Shown: in pieces, positions 1-8,900 of the stretch
Layout: every line of letters begins with the position of its first letter
How positions within the stretch are numbered: position 1 is the first letter of the stretch
Assembly (NCBI GenBank): GCA_903871905.1
Contig: CAIQIV010000256.1
Coordinates: forward strand, 1 to 35,322
Origin: an uncultured Chloroflexota bacterium
GTDB lineage: Bacteria; Chloroflexota; Anaerolineae; Anaerolineales; UBA4823
DNA length: 35,322 bases
Direction of reading: 5' to 3'
Notes under the pieces: generated by a model
What the model was told of the DNA's origin: nothing
Databases searched by the model: none
What the model saw: only the letters and a program-made list of their open reading frames with translations
Program-made: the position numbers and the translations under genes

Positions 1-178
1 GCATGTGCTGGCAGGCATTGGCCAGCTGGATCTCTGGCGCCGGGCAGGTTTCGCACAGCGCCGGCTCCCACTTGAGCGCCGGGGAAGCATCTCCCAGCAA
101 CCGGCATTCCTGGTGATTACGGCCGCGATAATAATCGGCATAGAAATACTGGCATTCCTTGCCAGCCGGGGTGCGCAT
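1..178 (-). CDS. Cys-rich conserved protein, N-terminal part only
   Basis: The first 59 codons of a minus-strand gene that runs off the left edge. The ATG at 178 opens the frame beginning MRTPAGKECQYF and no stop is met before base 1. Five cysteines lie in the visible part (for example KEC, QEC, ETC, NAC), which suggests a metal-binding or disulfide-rich small protein. It begins 24 bp after the efp stop on the same strand, so it is probably the second gene of the efp transcript. No clear Shine-Dalgarno is visible in that gap. I do not recognise a named family; I infer a small protein that travels with efp in related genomes. The function is unknown and the C-terminus cannot be judged from this window. 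Confidence 0.6.
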   Translation of the reverse strand, partial: MRTPAGKECQYFYADYYRGRNHQECRLLGDASPALKWEPALCETCPAPEIQLANACQHM

Positions 179-202
179 ATGCTGCGGGTGTTACCCGGTG
201 GG

Positions 203-760
203 TTATACCCGGGTCACATACTGCCCGGTGCGCGTGTCAACGCGGATGGTGTCGCCTTCGTTGACAAATTGAGGGCAGTTTACTTCCAGGCCAGTCTCGG
301 TGACCACACGCTTGGTCACATTGGTGGCAGTATCCCCGCGCACGGAGGCATCGGCACGCACGATCTTCAAATCAATGGTGATCGGAAGCTCAATATCCAG
401 TGGCTCACCCTGGTAGAAGGTCAGCTTGGCCTCCAGGCCTTCTTTAAGGTAGTCTGCCATCTCCCCCACCACCTCCGCGGTCAGGGCTGGCTGCTCAAAT
501 GTCTCCAGGTCCATAAAGTGATAGAAGGTGCCATCGGAATACAGGTACTGGACGTTGTGGAAATCAAGGCGGGCGTCCTGGACGCGATCGCCGGAAGAAA
601 AGGTCTTTTCCAGTGTGGTGCCGGTGCGCAAATTAACTGCTTTCACGCGGATGGTGGCGTTGCCGCGGCCGGGTTTGTGGTGGTGGTAATCCAGGACTTT
701 GTAAAGGGCGCCATCCAGCTCAAATGTTACGCCCTTTCGCAGATCATTGACGTCAATCAT
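203..760 (-). CDS. efp: Elongation factor P
   Basis: Translation elongation factor P, 185 residues, the normal length of the family. It enters the ribosomal E site and relieves stalling at consecutive prolines. The three-domain KOW/OB/OB layout is evident: an N-terminal KOW-like domain with the tip loop HKPGRGNA at residues 28-35, then the OB domains, ending with the characteristic EGDTIRVDTRTGQYVTRV. The tip residue is Arg32, not the Lys34 type modified by EpmA. Arg32 is the residue that EarP rhamnosylates in some proteobacteria, but no EarP gene is seen nearby. The start ATG is preceded by AGGA at a 6-nt spacing. A strong promoter lies 65-93 bp upstream, with a terminator-like hairpin in the leader. 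The gene is probably co-transcribed with the Cys-rich gene that follows. Confidence 0.97.
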   Translation of the reverse strand: MIDVNDLRKGVTFELDGALYKVLDYHHHKPGRGNATIRVKAVNLRTGTTLEKTFSSGDRVQDARLDFHNVQYLYSDGTFYHFMDLETFEQPALTAEVVGEMADYLKEGLEAKLTFYQGEPLDIELPITIDLKIVRADASVRGDTATNVTKRVVTETGLEVNCPQFVNEGDTIRVDTRTGQYVTRV

Positions 761-786
761 ACAGGTTCCTCATACAAAAAAATTAA

Positions 787-803
787 AAGGGAAACGCTCC
801 CTT
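787..803 (-). promoter_or_regulatory. Terminator-like hairpin in the efp leader
   Basis: Read on the minus strand, AAGGGA-GCGTT-TCCCTT forms a 6-bp stem with a 5-nt loop, immediately followed by TTAATTTTTTT. It sits between the predicted efp transcription start (about 817) and the efp start codon. The shape is that of a small intrinsic terminator or attenuator. The stem is short, so it may only be a stabilising 5' hairpin. No alternative antiterminator partner was identified. Confidence 0.4.
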
Positions 804-824
804 GTTTGGCAAGTTAACAGGACA

Positions 825-853
825 ATTATATTCCAGTGCGAGAGGAGTGGCAA
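825..853 (-). promoter_or_regulatory. Sigma-70-type promoter of efp
   Basis: On the minus strand the -35 is TTGCCA (5 of 6 matches to TTGACA), the spacer is exactly 17 bp, and the -10 is TATAAT (6 of 6). The expected start point near 817 gives a leader of about 57 nt before the efp ATG. This is one of the two best promoter matches in the window. Confidence 0.75.
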
Positions 854-898
854 GGGCAGAATTCAGCCTTTGAGGCGCTCACCCGGTTGAGTGCTCCC

Positions 899-964
899 GG
901 CGCCGGGTTTTACCGCCGGCTTTGATCGCCGGGTTTGACCGCCGGGTTTGACCGCCGGGTTTTT
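899..964. repeat. 13-bp tandem repeat over the 3' end of the EamA gene
   Basis: About five head-to-tail units close to ACCGCCGGGTTTG, starting at 899, 912, 925, 938 and 951. The third and fourth differ at one position and the outer ones are degenerate. The array covers the stop codon (910-912) and the last 17 or so codons of the transporter gene. The 13-bp unit is not a multiple of three, so gain or loss of one unit would change the C-terminal reading frame. Confidence 0.8.
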
Positions 965-1815
965 ACCGCCAGGACCACCAGGCCGCCAAAGATCAGCAGG
1001 ATGCCAGCCGCCGCCTGCAGGGACAGCTGCTCTCCCAGCAGCAGCAGTCCCAGGGTGGCGGCAGTCAGCGGTTCCGCCAGCGTCAGCGTCACAGCTGTCG
1101 CCAGCGGAACCAGCTTGAGACCTTTGCCAAAAAAGATGTAAGCCAGGGCGGTGGCGAATAACCCCAGGTGCAGGATCACCAGCATACCGCGCGGCTGCGC
1201 CAGCCAGTGCAGGTCCTGGGTCAGCAGCAGCGGAGACAGCATCAGCGCCCCCAGGCAAAACACCACCGCCATCACCAGCTCCGCCGGCTGCTCATCCAGC
1301 AGGCCTTTGCTGATCAGCGAGAAGGTGGCATAAGATGCCCCCGCGCCGATAGCCAGCAGGATGCCCAGCGGATCAACATGCACCTCCCCTCCGGTCGTTG
1401 CCAGCAGCCCACACCCAATCACCGCCAGCAGGGTGGCGCCCCCCCATTTCCACCCCGGCTTCTCTCCCCGGAAAAAGAAGCCCAACAACCCGGCAAAAAC
1501 CGGCGAGCTGCCAATCCCGGTGATCGTCCCAACCGCTACGCCAGTCAGCTTGACCCCCCCAAAGAACAGCACCTGGTAAGCCGCCATGCACGCTGCAGCC
1601 AGCAGCCAGGGGAACAGCGCCCCCCGTGAACCAGGCAGGCGCGGCAGCTTCCGCTGGCTGACTGCAAACACCGCCAGCAGCGCCAGCCCGCCGACCACCA
1701 GGCGCAGTGCGCCGATGGCCAGCGGCTGCGCTCCTTCAGGCGCCAGGGCCTGGGACGTGCCGGTTGTCCCCCACAATACGGCAGCAGCGATAATAAAAAG
1801 ATAGCCGCGCTTCAA
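910..1815 (-). CDS. EamA/DMT-family membrane transporter
   Basis: A 301-residue protein of the drug/metabolite transporter superfamily, normal length, with about ten hydrophobic segments in two homologous halves of the EamA type. The N-terminal half opens with MKRGYLFIIAAAVLWGTTGT, the typical first helix. The second half contains FSLISKGLLDEQPAE and ends with the last helix GILLIFGGLVVLAVKTRR. It should be an inner-membrane exporter or importer of small metabolites; the substrate cannot be inferred. The C-terminal tail (RRSNPAVKPGDQSRR) is encoded by the 13-bp tandem repeat and is probably not conserved. It starts 15 bp after the TPR gene stop, so it is likely the last gene of that operon. 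Confidence 0.9.
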   Translation of the reverse strand: MKRGYLFIIAAAVLWGTTGTSQALAPEGAQPLAIGALRLVVGGLALLAVFAVSQRKLPRLPGSRGALFPWLLAAACMAAYQVLFFGGVKLTGVAVGTITGIGSSPVFAGLLGFFFRGEKPGWKWGGATLLAVIGCGLLATTGGEVHVDPLGILLAIGAGASYATFSLISKGLLDEQPAELVMAVVFCLGALMLSPLLLTQDLHWLAQPRGMLVILHLGLFATALAYIFFGKGLKLVPLATAVTLTLAEPLTAATLGLLLLGEQLSLQAAAGILLIFGGLVVLAVKTRRSNPAVKPGDQSRR

Positions 1816-1830
1816 GCGGAAACTGCCCGG

Positions 1831-3525
1831 CTACTCGCTGACCGTGAAGTCTGCGCGCTGCACCAGGTTATAGTCAATATACAGTTCCACCGTATAAACG
1901 CCAGGTGCAAAAGAGAAGGCATCGTTATAGGCATAGTTAATGCGCACATCTGCCGTGCCGTCCGGTCCCAGGTCCCAGGGGGCGTGGATGCGCCAGGAGG
2001 GATCCTCCACCCCGTTGACATACACCTTGAACAGGTAATTCTGTCCATCCTTCATCCCTGAATAATCAAAGCGGGCATAAACCTCTTTGATCCCACTTTC
2101 AAAGGTATCACTCGGCTCAGAATAGCCGGTCACCTCGCCCTGGTCGTTATAAGCTGCCTGCACAAACTGCAGCGGGCTGATCTGGGCGCTCACCTGCCCG
2201 CTGGGCTGCAGGTTCGTATACTCCAGGGACGCCTCCAGGCTCTTCAACCTGGTCAGCATCTCGCCCCCCAGGCTCTCCACCAGGGCAGCATCGGCGACAG
2301 AGCCCGCCGGTGGGTTCCCCTGGCCGCTGTCCAGCACCTCAAACAGGCCGTCCAGCGACTCGGAGGCGTCTCCCAGGCTCCACCACAAGAATGAGGGAGG
2401 CTCTTTCTTTGCCGCGGCTGCATCCGCCACCCAGCGGCTGGCCATTTCCATACCCTTCTCATAGGCTGCCCTGGCCTCCTCAGCATGCCCGGCCGCCAGG
2501 TGGCTTAAACCCAGGTCAAACTGGATCCACAGCTCGTCCGGGCTGATCTGCAACCCCTTGAGGTTCATGTCAATCGATTGCGGGAACTGCCCCAACAGGT
2601 AGTAAGCCCAGGCCAGGTCGCCAGCCACGTATGCCCGGCGGTCCCCGCTCGCCTGCGCCGCGGTATAGTCTGCAACCGCTTTTTCATACTCGTTCAGCTC
2701 CATGTGCGCAGCTCCCCGCTCGGCCAGGGCATTGGTGTACGCCGGATATGCCGCAACCGCCCGGTCATAAGCCTGGACCGCCTCGGAATATTTTTCCTGG
2801 TGCGCCAGCACTACCCCCTCGGCATAATCCGGGATGGCGTTTCCCTGCTCCCGCAAATCAAATACTGGCTTCATCCACAATACAACCGAGGCAACCACAG
2901 CAATCACAGAAACCACGATCCCCGCCCCGGCAAACAACCAGCGCGTGCGGGCATTGGAGACCGTGACAGACAGGCCAAACAGGAAGAGCGCCACCGCCAG
3001 CAGCATCAGGTAAAAAATATATGTGTTGGCTTTGTAATCCCAGGCGCCTTTTACATCCCAGGCGGCAGTAAACTGTTCCGCCAGGATGGTAATCTCTCTC
3101 AGGTAAACATCCCCCTCATAACGCGGCACATCCGGCACGGCGCCTGGGGCCGCGTCCATGTACGGTGGGTTCAGCAAGGGAGCAAAACCGCGCACTTTTT
3201 CCGACAGAGTCTGGTAGCGCCGGGCTGCCGCGGCATCATCCTTCTGCTCAGCTGCAGCAGCTTGCATATCCAGCTCATACTTCGATTGGTACGCCGCGCT
3301 GTCATCAAAGTTCACCCGGGTCTGACCGCTCACCTGCCGCCCGAACGCCTCGACGGAATAGCGCTTGCTGTCCCGGTTTGCCTGGTCATCGCGAGCCGCT
3401 GCGTCGCTTTGCAGGTAAGTGATCAACGCCACCAACACACTGATCAAAGCGATCGACACTGCCACAAAACGCTTGAACTGGTCGTCACTCATTGAGAAAA
3501 TAGAACCTGTTTTTTTCGCTTCCAT
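1831..3525 (-). CDS. Membrane-anchored TPR protein
   Basis: A 564-residue protein of unknown function. There is one membrane segment near residues 22-40, an extracytoplasmic-type stretch, and a hairpin of two more segments at about 168-217. TPR-like helices follow at about 228-370, with typical TPR residues in YSEAVQAYDRAVAAYPAYTN and YEKAVADYTAAQ. The C-terminal ~110 residues look like a beta-sandwich that ends in VYTVELYIDYNLVQRADFTV. The ATG at 3525 is preceded by GAGGAG at a 6-nt spacing. It lies 13 bp after the 217-residue membrane protein gene, so the two are almost certainly co-transcribed and may form one complex. I do not recognise a named family for the full architecture. TPRs imply protein partners. 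Confidence 0.85.
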   Translation of the reverse strand: MEAKKTGSIFSMSDDQFKRFVAVSIALISVLVALITYLQSDAAARDDQANRDSKRYSVEAFGRQVSGQTRVNFDDSAAYQSKYELDMQAAAAEQKDDAAAARRYQTLSEKVRGFAPLLNPPYMDAAPGAVPDVPRYEGDVYLREITILAEQFTAAWDVKGAWDYKANTYIFYLMLLAVALFLFGLSVTVSNARTRWLFAGAGIVVSVIAVVASVVLWMKPVFDLREQGNAIPDYAEGVVLAHQEKYSEAVQAYDRAVAAYPAYTNALAERGAAHMELNEYEKAVADYTAAQASGDRRAYVAGDLAWAYYLLGQFPQSIDMNLKGLQISPDELWIQFDLGLSHLAAGHAEEARAAYEKGMEMASRWVADAAAAKKEPPSFLWWSLGDASESLDGLFEVLDSGQGNPPAGSVADAALVESLGGEMLTRLKSLEASLEYTNLQPSGQVSAQISPLQFVQAAYNDQGEVTGYSEPSDTFESGIKEVYARFDYSGMKDGQNYLFKVYVNGVEDPSWRIHAPWDLGPDGTADVRINYAYNDAFSFAPGVYTVELYIDYNLVQRADFTVSE

Positions 3526-3538
3526 GTCGATCTCCTCA

Positions 3539-4192
3539 TCACGTCAGATCTACCACAACGGCCAGGATGGTGCCGGCCACCATAAACAACACACCCAGAC
3601 CAATCAGCACATACTGCATGCGCCGTGAGACCGACTCAACCAGAGAGAACAATACCGGGGCAATACTCAGGACCATCAGGGCAATCAACAGGCTGCGCGT
3701 CTTATTTCGCAGCCGATCAGCAGAGGCAAACTTGCTCTCGAATTCCAGATCCTTCTCGCGCTGCGCATCCGCCCACATCGCCCCCAGTTGGCGCTGCACA
3801 TCATAGCTGCCATCCCGGTTGAGGTAGCGCATCTCGAAGAAAGAGGATGTGGCGTCTGCCAGCGTGCTGGCGGTGTTCAGCTGCTCCTGCAGGACGGGTT
3901 GTTGCTCCTCAGCCGCAGTTTCCATGTCGCTGTCCAGCAGATCTGCCAGGTTGGTATTGCGCCAGTAATTCAGGTAAGAGCTGTAATCCACATAAGCCAT
4001 GACATGGTTGATGGCGTCCGTGTTTTCAGCATCTACCAGCGAGCGCATCCCTTCAAAATCGAAATCCCCGGCGGCGTCATCAGCCACCGAGGCCCGCCAG
4101 GCCACCACGGCTGCGATGGCGATCACCACTGCAATCAGGATGGCTACCAGGGTCTCTAAACGCTCATTACTTTTCTCATCTGCTTCTTCCAT
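3539..4192 (-). CDS. Membrane protein of unknown function, partner of the TPR protein
   Basis: A 217-residue protein with one N-terminal membrane segment (about 12-32, LVAILIAVVIAIAAVVAW), an acidic, helical soluble domain of about 120 residues, and two C-terminal segments (about 165-183 and 190-213). The same plan, one segment then a soluble loop then a membrane hairpin, occurs in the N-terminal half of the following TPR protein. The two may therefore be diverged relatives that assemble together (inference). The start is supported by GGAG 8 nt before the ATG. It is the first gene of the apparent operon 4192 to 910. Not recognised as a named family. Confidence 0.8.
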   Translation of the reverse strand: MEEADEKSNERLETLVAILIAVVIAIAAVVAWRASVADDAAGDFDFEGMRSLVDAENTDAINHVMAYVDYSSYLNYWRNTNLADLLDSDMETAAEEQQPVLQEQLNTASTLADATSSFFEMRYLNRDGSYDVQRQLGAMWADAQREKDLEFESKFASADRLRNKTRSLLIALMVLSIAPVLFSLVESVSRRMQYVLIGLGVLFMVAGTILAVVVDLT

Positions 4193-4264
4193 AGGTCACT
4201 CTCCTGCGAGGGTATTTGACAAGATCCATGGGCGCGTACCCCATTGACCTTGTATCTTCCTGCT

Positions 4265-4294
4265 ATTTTACATTATGATTTTCTTTTTGAACAA
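4265..4294 (-). promoter_or_regulatory. Candidate promoter of the TPR-pair operon
   Basis: On the minus strand TTGTTC, 18 bp, TAAAAT, located 73-102 bp before the ATG at 4192 in an A+T-rich intergenic stretch. The match is moderate (4 of 6 and 5 of 6), and other AT-rich alternatives exist close by. Confidence 0.35.
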
Positions 4295-4410
4295 TATTGC
4301 AACAAGCCTGGATATTATCAAACCCGCCCAGCACCCGCCGCGGGAGGCCCCTTTCCTTCCTCTTCTCCAAAATCGCAAATTCTCCCTGAACAGGAAGTCC
4401 AATAAAAATG

Positions 4411-5649
4411 CTAACGCCGTGGCAGAAATCCGCACCAGGCTACATTGTACGTGAGCGTTCTACAGGCAGCCCTACCGGATTTGGTGTACCAGTAAGCATC
4501 CTGCTTTTCCGCCATGGGTAGGAAAGACGCGTGCGCTGGCGCCGGTGGGGGGAGCACAGGAGTGGAGATTGCCGTTGGGGTGGGCACTGCCGGGCTTGTG
4601 GGTCCAGCCAGGTGCGCCAGCGTCCCAACCACTACCTTTACGATCTGTGCCGCGTATGTCGTGTTCAATGTATCAAAGGTGTCCTCACCGGTATGATAGT
4701 AAGGAGTAGAATCGGTCGAATCTTCAAAAAACCAGATCGCTGGGTAGCCCGCGTCCCAGAAGGAGGCCTGGTCCGAGTCAGCCTCACCGCTGGCATCCTC
4801 CACCGGAATAAGGCCAAGCTGATAGGTCGAGTTCACATATTCCACCAGGGTGACTAGCTGGCGGTCGCCGGCCGCCCCACTGCGAAAGATGACCTCAAAG
4901 TTGTAGGTCGAGTTGGTCTTGTAACCGATCATGTCCAGGTTGATCACCCCCAGGATCGGCTCCCCGGCCGCCGCAGCCGCGTTGGCATAAGCCGCGCTGC
5001 CATACAGGTCCTGCTCTTCACCGGTGGTGACCAGGTAACGCAGCGTACACAAGAACTGGTGGCTCTTCAGCGCCTTAGCCGCCATCATCACCCCCACCGC
5101 GCCGCTGGCGTTATCATCCGCCCCAGGCGCCCGGGTTATCGGGTTCCCATCATCATTGGTCGAATCCACGTGGGCGGTAACCAGGTAGATGCACGGGTTC
5201 GCCAGGCGCGTCCCAGACTGTTCCGCCACTACGTTCCGCCCAGAGCTCCCGCCGGCAGACCAGTTCTTGAACTGCACACTCAGGCCTAACCCTGCCAGGT
5301 AGGAATAGACATACTGGGTGGCTTTGGCTGCCGGGGTGGCTGCATCGGTGTAACGTGTGCGGAACTGGTACGGCGCGCCGTCGATCAACGGGCTGTTGTG
5401 CCCGGTCAGGTCACCGGCCAGGGTGGTCAGCGTGGCAACATCCACCAAGTTAATCATCGCCTGAACTGCCGGGTCGGCGGTAAGCCCCGCTGGAAGGGCT
5501 GGTCGAGGCGCGCCGCTTGGAGCAACTGCCAGGGCTGGCAACGGTATGAGCAGCAGCACAGCCAAGTACAGCACGACCAGCGCCAACAGGCACGCAGCGC
5601 TGACTCTCTTCCCATCCATCCACCTGGATTGATTGATTTTGGGATTCAT
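4411..5649 (-). CDS. Secreted M28-family metallopeptidase
   Basis: An M28-type zinc peptidase (aminopeptidase class) predicted to act outside the membrane. The signal sequence spans about residues 14-42 (AACLLALVVLYLAVLLLIPLPALA). All expected di-zinc ligands are visible: His in VTAHVDS, Asp in PGADDNASG, the Glu pair in TTGEEQD, Asp in INLDMIGY and His in PYYHTGEDT. A Pro/Thr-rich linker leads to HASFLPMAEK, similar to the C-terminal YLP motif of other secreted proteins here, and then about 30 extra residues. I chose the ATG at 5649 (412 residues): GAGG lies 6 nt upstream, while the in-frame GTG at 5661 has no ribosome site. The leader resembles that of the giant protein gene. The true substrate is unknown. 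Confidence 0.92.
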   Translation of the reverse strand: MNPKINQSRWMDGKRVSAACLLALVVLYLAVLLLIPLPALAVAPSGAPRPALPAGLTADPAVQAMINLVDVATLTTLAGDLTGHNSPLIDGAPYQFRTRYTDAATPAAKATQYVYSYLAGLGLSVQFKNWSAGGSSGRNVVAEQSGTRLANPCIYLVTAHVDSTNDDGNPITRAPGADDNASGAVGVMMAAKALKSHQFLCTLRYLVTTGEEQDLYGSAAYANAAAAAGEPILGVINLDMIGYKTNSTYNFEVIFRSGAAGDRQLVTLVEYVNSTYQLGLIPVEDASGEADSDQASFWDAGYPAIWFFEDSTDSTPYYHTGEDTFDTLNTTYAAQIVKVVVGTLAHLAGPTSPAVPTPTAISTPVLPPPAPAHASFLPMAEKQDAYWYTKSGRAACRTLTYNVAWCGFLPRR

Positions 5650-5697
5650 GTTGCACCTCACTTCTCATTGACTTCTCCTTTGAACCCCTTAATAAAC

Positions 5698-5708
5698 TTG
5701 GCCAATTG
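5698..5708 (-). promoter_or_regulatory. Leader motif shared with the giant protein gene, copy 1
   Basis: TTGGCCAATTG on the plus strand (CAATTGGCCAA on the coding strand), 49 nt upstream of the M28 start. The same 11-mer occurs 36 nt upstream of the giant gene. It contains the palindrome TTGGCCAA. Both leaders also share the nearby GTGAGG ribosome site and a TATAGG/TATAAG stretch, so this could be a common regulatory site or simply a duplicated leader. Confidence 0.4.
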
Positions 5709-5926
5709 CCAGGATGAACACCTCACCTATAAGGGATTCCATAAAAATCAACAAGGGTACCACAAGATAATTTTAACTAACAGAATTATAACAAAATTTT
5801 AAATTAGATATTCCAATTCATCCTTGTGCCCACCAGGGATCACCCATCTTGCTTCGTTTAAAATGCCTAGCGCCAGTTGGATAAGCACATTGCCCAGCCG
5901 CAGCCGGAATAGTAACGTCTCAAACA

Positions 5927-5952
5927 GGCTGCCCGGCGCGGACCGGGCAGCC
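5927..5952 (-). terminator. Terminator hairpin of the giant surface protein gene
   Basis: A perfect 10-bp inverted repeat, GGCTGCCCGG, with a 6-nt loop, 26 nt beyond the stop codon of the gene ending at 5979. Downstream on the minus strand comes TGTTTGAGA, only a weak U tract. It is well placed for transcription termination or 3' end protection. Confidence 0.65.
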
Positions 5953-5978
5953 ATCCTTCCTCCTTATCTGGTAGGTAA

Positions 5979-8900
5979 CTACTTCTTCCTGCACACGAAC
6001 GGCGCATAGATGCGATTAATGCGGGTAACTACCGCCACGCCGCTGCCCGCGGCGTAAATGTCCTCGCTGAAGCTCGATTCCGCTATCAGATTAAACTCTT
6101 GCCGTTTGATGGTTGCGCCTGCAGGGATCGTGATCGCAGCTGTCATGGTAACCTTTTGCCTTGGGGCGACAGTATTAATCACCAACTGTTTCCAGACAGG
6201 CTCCCAACTGCCGGAGCCGCTTGAGATCTGCACCTGCCAGCCATCCAATCCATCGAGATAGATATGGTAGCTGTCCGTCACGGTGCCGGTGTTGGTGAGG
6301 GTGAATATATAAGTGAGCAGGCTGCCCGGCTTGCCGCTCTGATCTGATGCGTTGGACAGGCTGACTGCGTAGTCTGGATGCTGAACTATAAACTCCACAT
6401 TCACCGTGGCTTCTTCTTCACCAGCAGAAGCCACTACGGGCAGTGAATACTGTCCATCCGGCACGTCATTATCGGCGTAGATAGCAATGGGAATAGCCTG
6501 GCTGTGGACAGCTTCACGCGCTGCTGGGACAGCCGGCAGACTTTCGCCTGGCAGCGGATCCCGGTCTAACAGGACTTCCGCATCGATCCCCTCGGGCAGG
6601 TCGTCCAGGTTGAAGTCCAAACTTGGGGTGTAGAACAGGTCGCTTGTGCTGGTCAGCGCCAGGCTCGTCCACACCACACCATACCCCTCCCCTGGCAGGA
6701 ACTCCATCTTCAGCGGCGCAGCGCGGCTGCTTCTCACCGAGCTCTCGGCCAGCCCGAAGCTGCCGGTTGGGATGGTCACGCTGACTGGCTTCGACCAGAT
6801 AAAGGTATCCGTCTGGTCATCCCGCAGCCCAATGGTGATACGGTAAGTCTCATCCGGGTTAACCCCTGGGATGTCCATCTGGTCGTACACGCTGACCACC
6901 TGACCCTGGCCATTTGTCAGCGAAATGGTGCCAAAATCCATGCTTTCCTCAAAAGTCTGGGTATAGGCACCGCCCGCTATCAACTTCTCCACCAGAACAT
7001 CCTGGTACTCCGCATCCGGATGGTAGACCGGCGCCCATTTTACCCGCAGCGCGGAGCGGCCCGTTTCCACCCAGGCTTGGGTAGCCGGGTCCCACTCATA
7101 ATTGGGGACATTCAACTCCGGCGTGATCGCCACGCTCGCCATCAGGTCATCAGTGAACGAGGTACGGCGGTCCAGGGTCACCACCCCCGCCGCTGCCAGG
7201 GCCTTCAGTGGATCGTAGCTCTCCGCTGCTACGTTGACCTCTGGAGCTGCCTGCGCCGCCTGGATGCCTGTGCCCACCGCAGCGTACACGTTGACCGGCG
7301 GGTTGAGCCCGTCTTCCACTTCCACGTACACATAGTAGCTGCCCGACTCAATATTGGACACGGTCAGCGGGTAAGTCAACTTCAAGCCCCCATCCACCTG
7401 AGACATCTCGGTCAGGGTGATCACATCCAGGATCTGCCCCTGGTACATCGGGATTTCCGAGGTTTGCGGGATGCCCTGGCTGTCTGTCACAGTAACCGTC
7501 TCAGTGATGGCATCCCGGTTAGCGTAGAATTTTAAAACGGTGGGCAGGCGGTCCGAGCGCACTTTCAGCGAGGCATCAATGGTGTCCGGCGCCAGGCCTG
7601 AGCTCTGCACGTTGAACTCGCTGACGATGGGCGGGTTCTGGATGCCCGAGACACTGAGCACCCAGCCGGTCTGGGTCACCGCGCCGGTCAGTTTGACCTG
7701 CCATTTGCCGACATCCGCCTGGTCCACGCCGTAAGCAGTGGTCGTAATTGGGATGTAATGCTCATCAATGGACTCCCCCAGAGTTGAGAAGACAGATGAG
7801 GAAGCCGCTGCCAGCGGCGCCAGCAATCCAGTGATATCGGGGCCAAGCCCATTTTGCTCCCCTCCCTGCGCCATAAAGAGCAGCACCCCGCTGTTCACTT
7901 GCACCGGCTGGGCCAGCAGGGTGTAGACTGCCCCCTGCCAGATATGCACCGGTCCGCGGATGATGATATCTTGCGTCCCTGTCTGGCGCAGTTCCACGGT
8001 GTGCTCGCCCGCCGTCAGGCTCCCGTACTGGCTGGCCGTCTTGTAAGCCAGGCTGTTGGTCCATTCCACCCCATCCACCAGCACGTCCACTGCTTCTGCT
8101 TGCGGCAGGGCGTTGAAGACGCGCAATCGTCCCTGTTCCAGGCCCGCCGGGGCAGAATTGTCGTCAGACAAAGTCACCAGGTCTCCGCGGTTCACACCCG
8201 CCAGCATAACGGTGACATCATTGCCCGCCGCTGCCTGGAAAGTGGTGCTGATTTCGCTGCCATCCCGCAGCGTCACCCCCAGGGTGTGCGTCCCGGAGAC
8301 AATATCCGTATATACCGTGCCCAGGCTGACATCCATGACGGACGGCACCCCATCCAGCTTTAACGTCACCGTCATGGCGTTTGGTTCGGCGGAGACGTTC
8401 ATCAAGCGCCAGCGGCCTTTCTGTGGATCGCGGGCGTCCTCTAACCGGTAGGTATACACCTGGGTATAGCGCACCGTGTATCCATCCGGGCTGCTGCCAT
8501 AGTTTTCCGGGGTGATCGGAACCCCTCGCGGGGTGATCAGCGACAAGGTCAGCGGCACGCACGCGCCCACCTCAAACAGCGTATCCGTCCTGGTGATCAC
8601 GTTGGTGGAGGTGAGAGCGTCCTGCGGGCTGACCAGCGGCGCCCCCAGGCTGTCCAGCCCGGTATTAGGCGTCTGGATCACCAAAGAGCCATCCTCCAGC
8701 AGGTTGACGCTGTTGACCATCTCCGGCGATACGTCTGACTGCAACAGCGCATCAGCTTCCAATCCCATCTTCAAGCGCAGCGCTTGCCGCGCCTTGGTAC
8801 CGTCGATCAGGCGGTACTGCCGCACGTTGGACCAGGAGAATTTCTTGTCCGTGGCATTCAGGAACCAGGAGAAATTAATCGCCAGGAACTTGGCATACCC

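Larger units (their letters stand above)
5650..5978. other. Intergenic region between M28 gene and giant protein gene
   Basis: No gene is seen in these 329 bases. The part nearest the M28 gene holds its ribosome site, the shared TTGGCCAATTG motif, and an A+T-rich stretch with promoter-like sequences: on the minus strand TATAAT at 5785-5790, and TTGTTG-17 bp-TATAGG nearer the gene. The part from about 5820 is more G+C-rich and contains the terminator hairpin of the giant gene. A short open stretch on the plus strand (5824-6009) has no coding character. Confidence 0.6.

Noticed and set aside
5-817. Plus-strand open frame of 270 codons opposite efp
   Set aside because: Antisense of a near-certain EF-P gene and of its promoter region.
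863-1258. Minus-strand 131-codon frame overlapping the EamA gene
   Set aside because: Ala/Gly/Pro-rich alternate frame; its tail comes from the 13-bp repeat. I considered a frameshifted transporter end but the main frame is complete.
2578-3495. Long plus-strand open frame (305 codons) opposite the TPR gene
   Set aside because: Antisense shadow in high-G+C DNA; the minus strand has a ribosome site, membrane segments and TPR signatures, while this frame shows no family features.
4300-4400. GC-rich stretch with CCCGCCGCGGG as a terminator of the M28 gene
   Set aside because: The stem is only 4 to 5 bp with a tiny loop; not strong enough to list.
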